A DNA stretch of 64,000 nucleotides from Bifidobacterium olomucense (GTDB lineage: Bacteria > Actinomycetota > Actinomycetes > Actinomycetales > Bifidobacteriaceae), in the NCBI RefSeq assembly GCF_012932375.1, contig NZ_JAAIIG010000010.1, positions 29,366-93,365 on the forward strand, read 5' to 3'. How positions within the stretch are numbered: the stretch's first letter is position 1; every line of letters begins with the position of its first letter. Below are positions 62,631-64,000 of this stretch, piece after piece. The position numbers and the translations under genes were made by a program. Below the pieces are notes generated by a model. It searched no databases. It saw nothing but the letters and a program-made list of their open reading frames with translations, and was not told where the DNA came from.

Positions 62631-63563
62631 ATGCCTTCAGATTTCCTCGAACTGCTTGCCGACGACGCTGCCAACAATGCCGACGCCACAGCGCTCGACC
62701 GCGTACGTACGGTACTGTTCGAATGCCTATTCCACGAGATTGCCGACGAACGAGTGTCTTCCTTGTTCGCCATTCTCGGGTTTACGGGTGATTTTGATTG
62801 TTACGCCATTGCCGGGTACCCGGCACGGTCCGCAGTCCGTACCCGCAAGGATATCGAGAAAATCGTGGCCGATTTTGGCGGCACATGTATAACCGCCGAT
62901 TATCAGGTCAACGGGCCGACGTTGGCCGCTCATGATGCAGGAAGGTCCCACGTTGCGTCGTCGGCAGGGGACGACGGTACGGCAGAGGCTGCCGGCGCGG
63001 CTGGTGGCCGAAAGAATCGAGGTAAGCGTGACGACAGCCGCAACGCTGTTGTTGCGCTGGTACAGCAGTCCGGCGCAGCGACTCCCGAAGTGATCTGCAA
63101 TACCGTCGCTGGAGCGTTCGCGCCCGACCGTCCATTGGCGATGGGTCCGCAACTCGCCGGTGCCGAAGGGGCCATGCGGTCCGTGCGTACTGCGCTGTAC
63201 TGTCTCAAGGCCGCTCCCGCACTGACCGTTACGCTTCAGTCGATTCCGAGGCCGTTGCGCACCGATGACGCGTTGCCTGAACGCGCGCTTATCGGAGATA
63301 CGGATGCGCGTGACGAGTTGGTACGCGTGGTATATGGCAGTCTTACCGCAGCAGGTCCGGATGATCCGACTTTGCGCACTGTCTCCACGTTCCTGCAGTT
63401 CGGTGGCTCGTTGGAAGCCACCGCCAAGGAGCTCAACGTGCATCCCAATACGATTCGCTACCGTCTCAAGCGCGCGGCGGAGACGACCGGCTGGGACGCC
63501 ACCGACCCCCGTGAAGCCTACGTGCTCACCACCGCCATCGCGCTGGGCCATATGGCCGTGTGA
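62631..63563 (+). CDS. PucR-type helix-turn-helix regulator (FasR-like candidate)
   Basis: 310 residues from ATG 62631. The C-terminal HTH (about residues 255-310) reads TFLQFGGSLEATAKELNVHPNTIRYRLKRAAETTGWDATDPREAYVLTTAIALGHM, the PucR/CdaR-type C-terminal domain. The region before it has no clear catalytic motif; a hydrophilic Gly/Ala/Asp insert lies near residues 105-135. In Streptomyces a regulator of this type, FasR, activates the fatty-acid genes, and this window carries the fatty-acid operon, so that role is worth testing, but it rests only on family type. It lies 53 bp after the membrane-protein gene. Confidence 0.85.
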   Translation: MPSDFLELLADDAANNADATALDRVRTVLFECLFHEIADERVSSLFAILGFTGDFDCYAIAGYPARSAVRTRKDIEKIVADFGGTCITADYQVNGPTLAAHDAGRSHVASSAGDDGTAEAAGAAGGRKNRGKRDDSRNAVVALVQQSGAATPEVICNTVAGAFAPDRPLAMGPQLAGAEGAMRSVRTALYCLKAAPALTVTLQSIPRPLRTDDALPERALIGDTDARDELVRVVYGSLTAAGPDDPTLRTVSTFLQFGGSLEATAKELNVHPNTIRYRLKRAAETTGWDATDPREAYVLTTAIALGHMAV

Positions 63564-63844
63564 TGCCGTCTTGTGTGGGTAGGTGAAGAACAGATTCCCG
63601 CGGCCCCTAACGACAGGGAAAGGGCTTCTGAGTGTCCGGCTGTCCAAACCCCCGGTTGTCCAAGTGCCTATGGCATACCGGAGAACAACACCGTGCCTTC
63701 CGACGGAACGTACGACTGACCGGACGTCAGGAATACGTTCCTTCCGGAAATAACCGGATACAGCTTTTGTCTGCATATGAGAAGCGGGGGACGTGGGCCG
63801 GACCCAAGCCCCGCGCACACAAGAACAGAACATGTGCAAATATG
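63564..63844. other. region between PucR gene and rRNA terminator
   Basis: About 280 bp without a gene. A small inverted repeat GGAACGTA / TACGTTCC (63705-63712, 63734-63741) is visible. Otherwise nothing was recognised. Confidence 0.4.
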
Positions 63845-63878
63845 AAAAAAGGGGGGTGGTCTGTTGGGACCACCCCCC
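63845..63878 (-). terminator. rRNA operon terminator
   Basis: On the minus strand an 11-bp stem GGGGGGTGGTC / GACCACCCCCC with a 6-nt loop, followed by six Ts (AAAAAA at 63845-63850 on the plus strand). About 10 bp after the 5S end. Confidence 0.93.
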
Positions 63879-63889
63879 CTGTGACGAAT

Positions 63890-64000
63890 ATTGCGGCGGC
63901 GTGCTACTCTCCCACACCCTATCGAGTGCAGTACCATCGCCGTGCCAGGCCTTAGCTTCCGGGTTCGGAAAGGGACCGGGCGTCTCACCTGGGCCATGAC
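63890..64000 (-). rRNA. rrf: 5S ribosomal RNA (5' end cut by window edge)
   Basis: The minus strand reads GTCATGGCCCAGGTGAGACG, then CCGGTCCCTTTCCGAACCCGG and AAGCTAAGGCCTGGCACGGC, with a GGTACTGCACTCG stretch and the GGGTGTGGGAGAGTAGCACG end. This is the conserved 5S pattern. About 111 nt are inside the window; a handful of 5' bases should lie beyond 64000. The 3' end near 63890 is estimated from the closing stem CGCCGCCGC. It is the last gene of an rRNA operon transcribed towards the window. Confidence 0.93.

Overview
The window is a high-G+C actinobacterial chromosome segment, almost certainly from a Bifidobacterium. The strongest evidence is the single 3179-residue multidomain (type I) fatty-acid synthase beside acyl-CoA carboxylase genes, together with a dense set of ABC sugar importers and intracellular glycosidases or phosphorylases, amylosucrase and a cellobiose phosphorylase. 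No phage structural gene, transposase or CRISPR array was recognised. CDS coordinates include the stop codon.

Layout. 1-10.6 kb is mostly housekeeping: an ABC-F ATPase (cut by the window edge), a class I glutamine amidotransferase, cysS, a CDF transporter, ffh, an endonuclease/exonuclease/phosphatase-fold membrane protein, the rpsP-khpA-rimM translation operon and an aldo/keto reductase. 10.8-16.6 kb holds a DUF2207-LemA membrane pair and a two-gene ABC exporter whose permease carries Ser/Asp-rich linkers. 17-21.5 kb holds pnp (with a repeat-rich Arg/Asp tail), rpsO and a membrane protein. At 21.7 kb a tRNA-Gly is followed by a DUF559-type nuclease-fold gene enclosed by long inverted repeats and preceded by two DnaA-box-like 9-mers.

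24-40 kb is carbohydrate territory. Amylosucrase and a LacI regulator with an ABC importer and a GH32 beta-fructofuranosidase share operator-like palindromes, so they look like one sucrose/fructan regulon. acpS sits between them. A second, visibly more A+T-rich cassette follows: an MGH1-like glycosidase, two permeases, a binding protein and a divergent LacI regulator. It lies between copies of the same ~80-bp intergenic repeat and looks like an acquired island.

40.5-55.9 kb is the lipid block. The operon acyl-CoA carboxylase alpha (biotin carboxylase + BCCP) - carboxyltransferase beta - fatty-acid synthase runs on the minus strand. bioY (biotin uptake) diverges from it and birA (biotin ligase that charges the BCCP) comes next. 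AcpS at 26.3 kb would supply the phosphopantetheine arm that the synthase cannot add itself, and the PucR-type regulator at 62.6 kb is a candidate FasR-like regulator. 56-59.7 kb holds cellobiose phosphorylase and a TetR regulator with a clear operator overlapping the promoter. The window ends with a large polytopic membrane protein, the PucR regulator, and the 3' end of an rRNA operon (5S rRNA and terminator) entering on the minus strand.

Intergenic regions are unusually rich in palindromes and short tandem repeats. These include a 43-bp palindrome family (four copies), a MITE-like element, a 32-bp-armed hairpin and several 8-12-bp tandem arrays.
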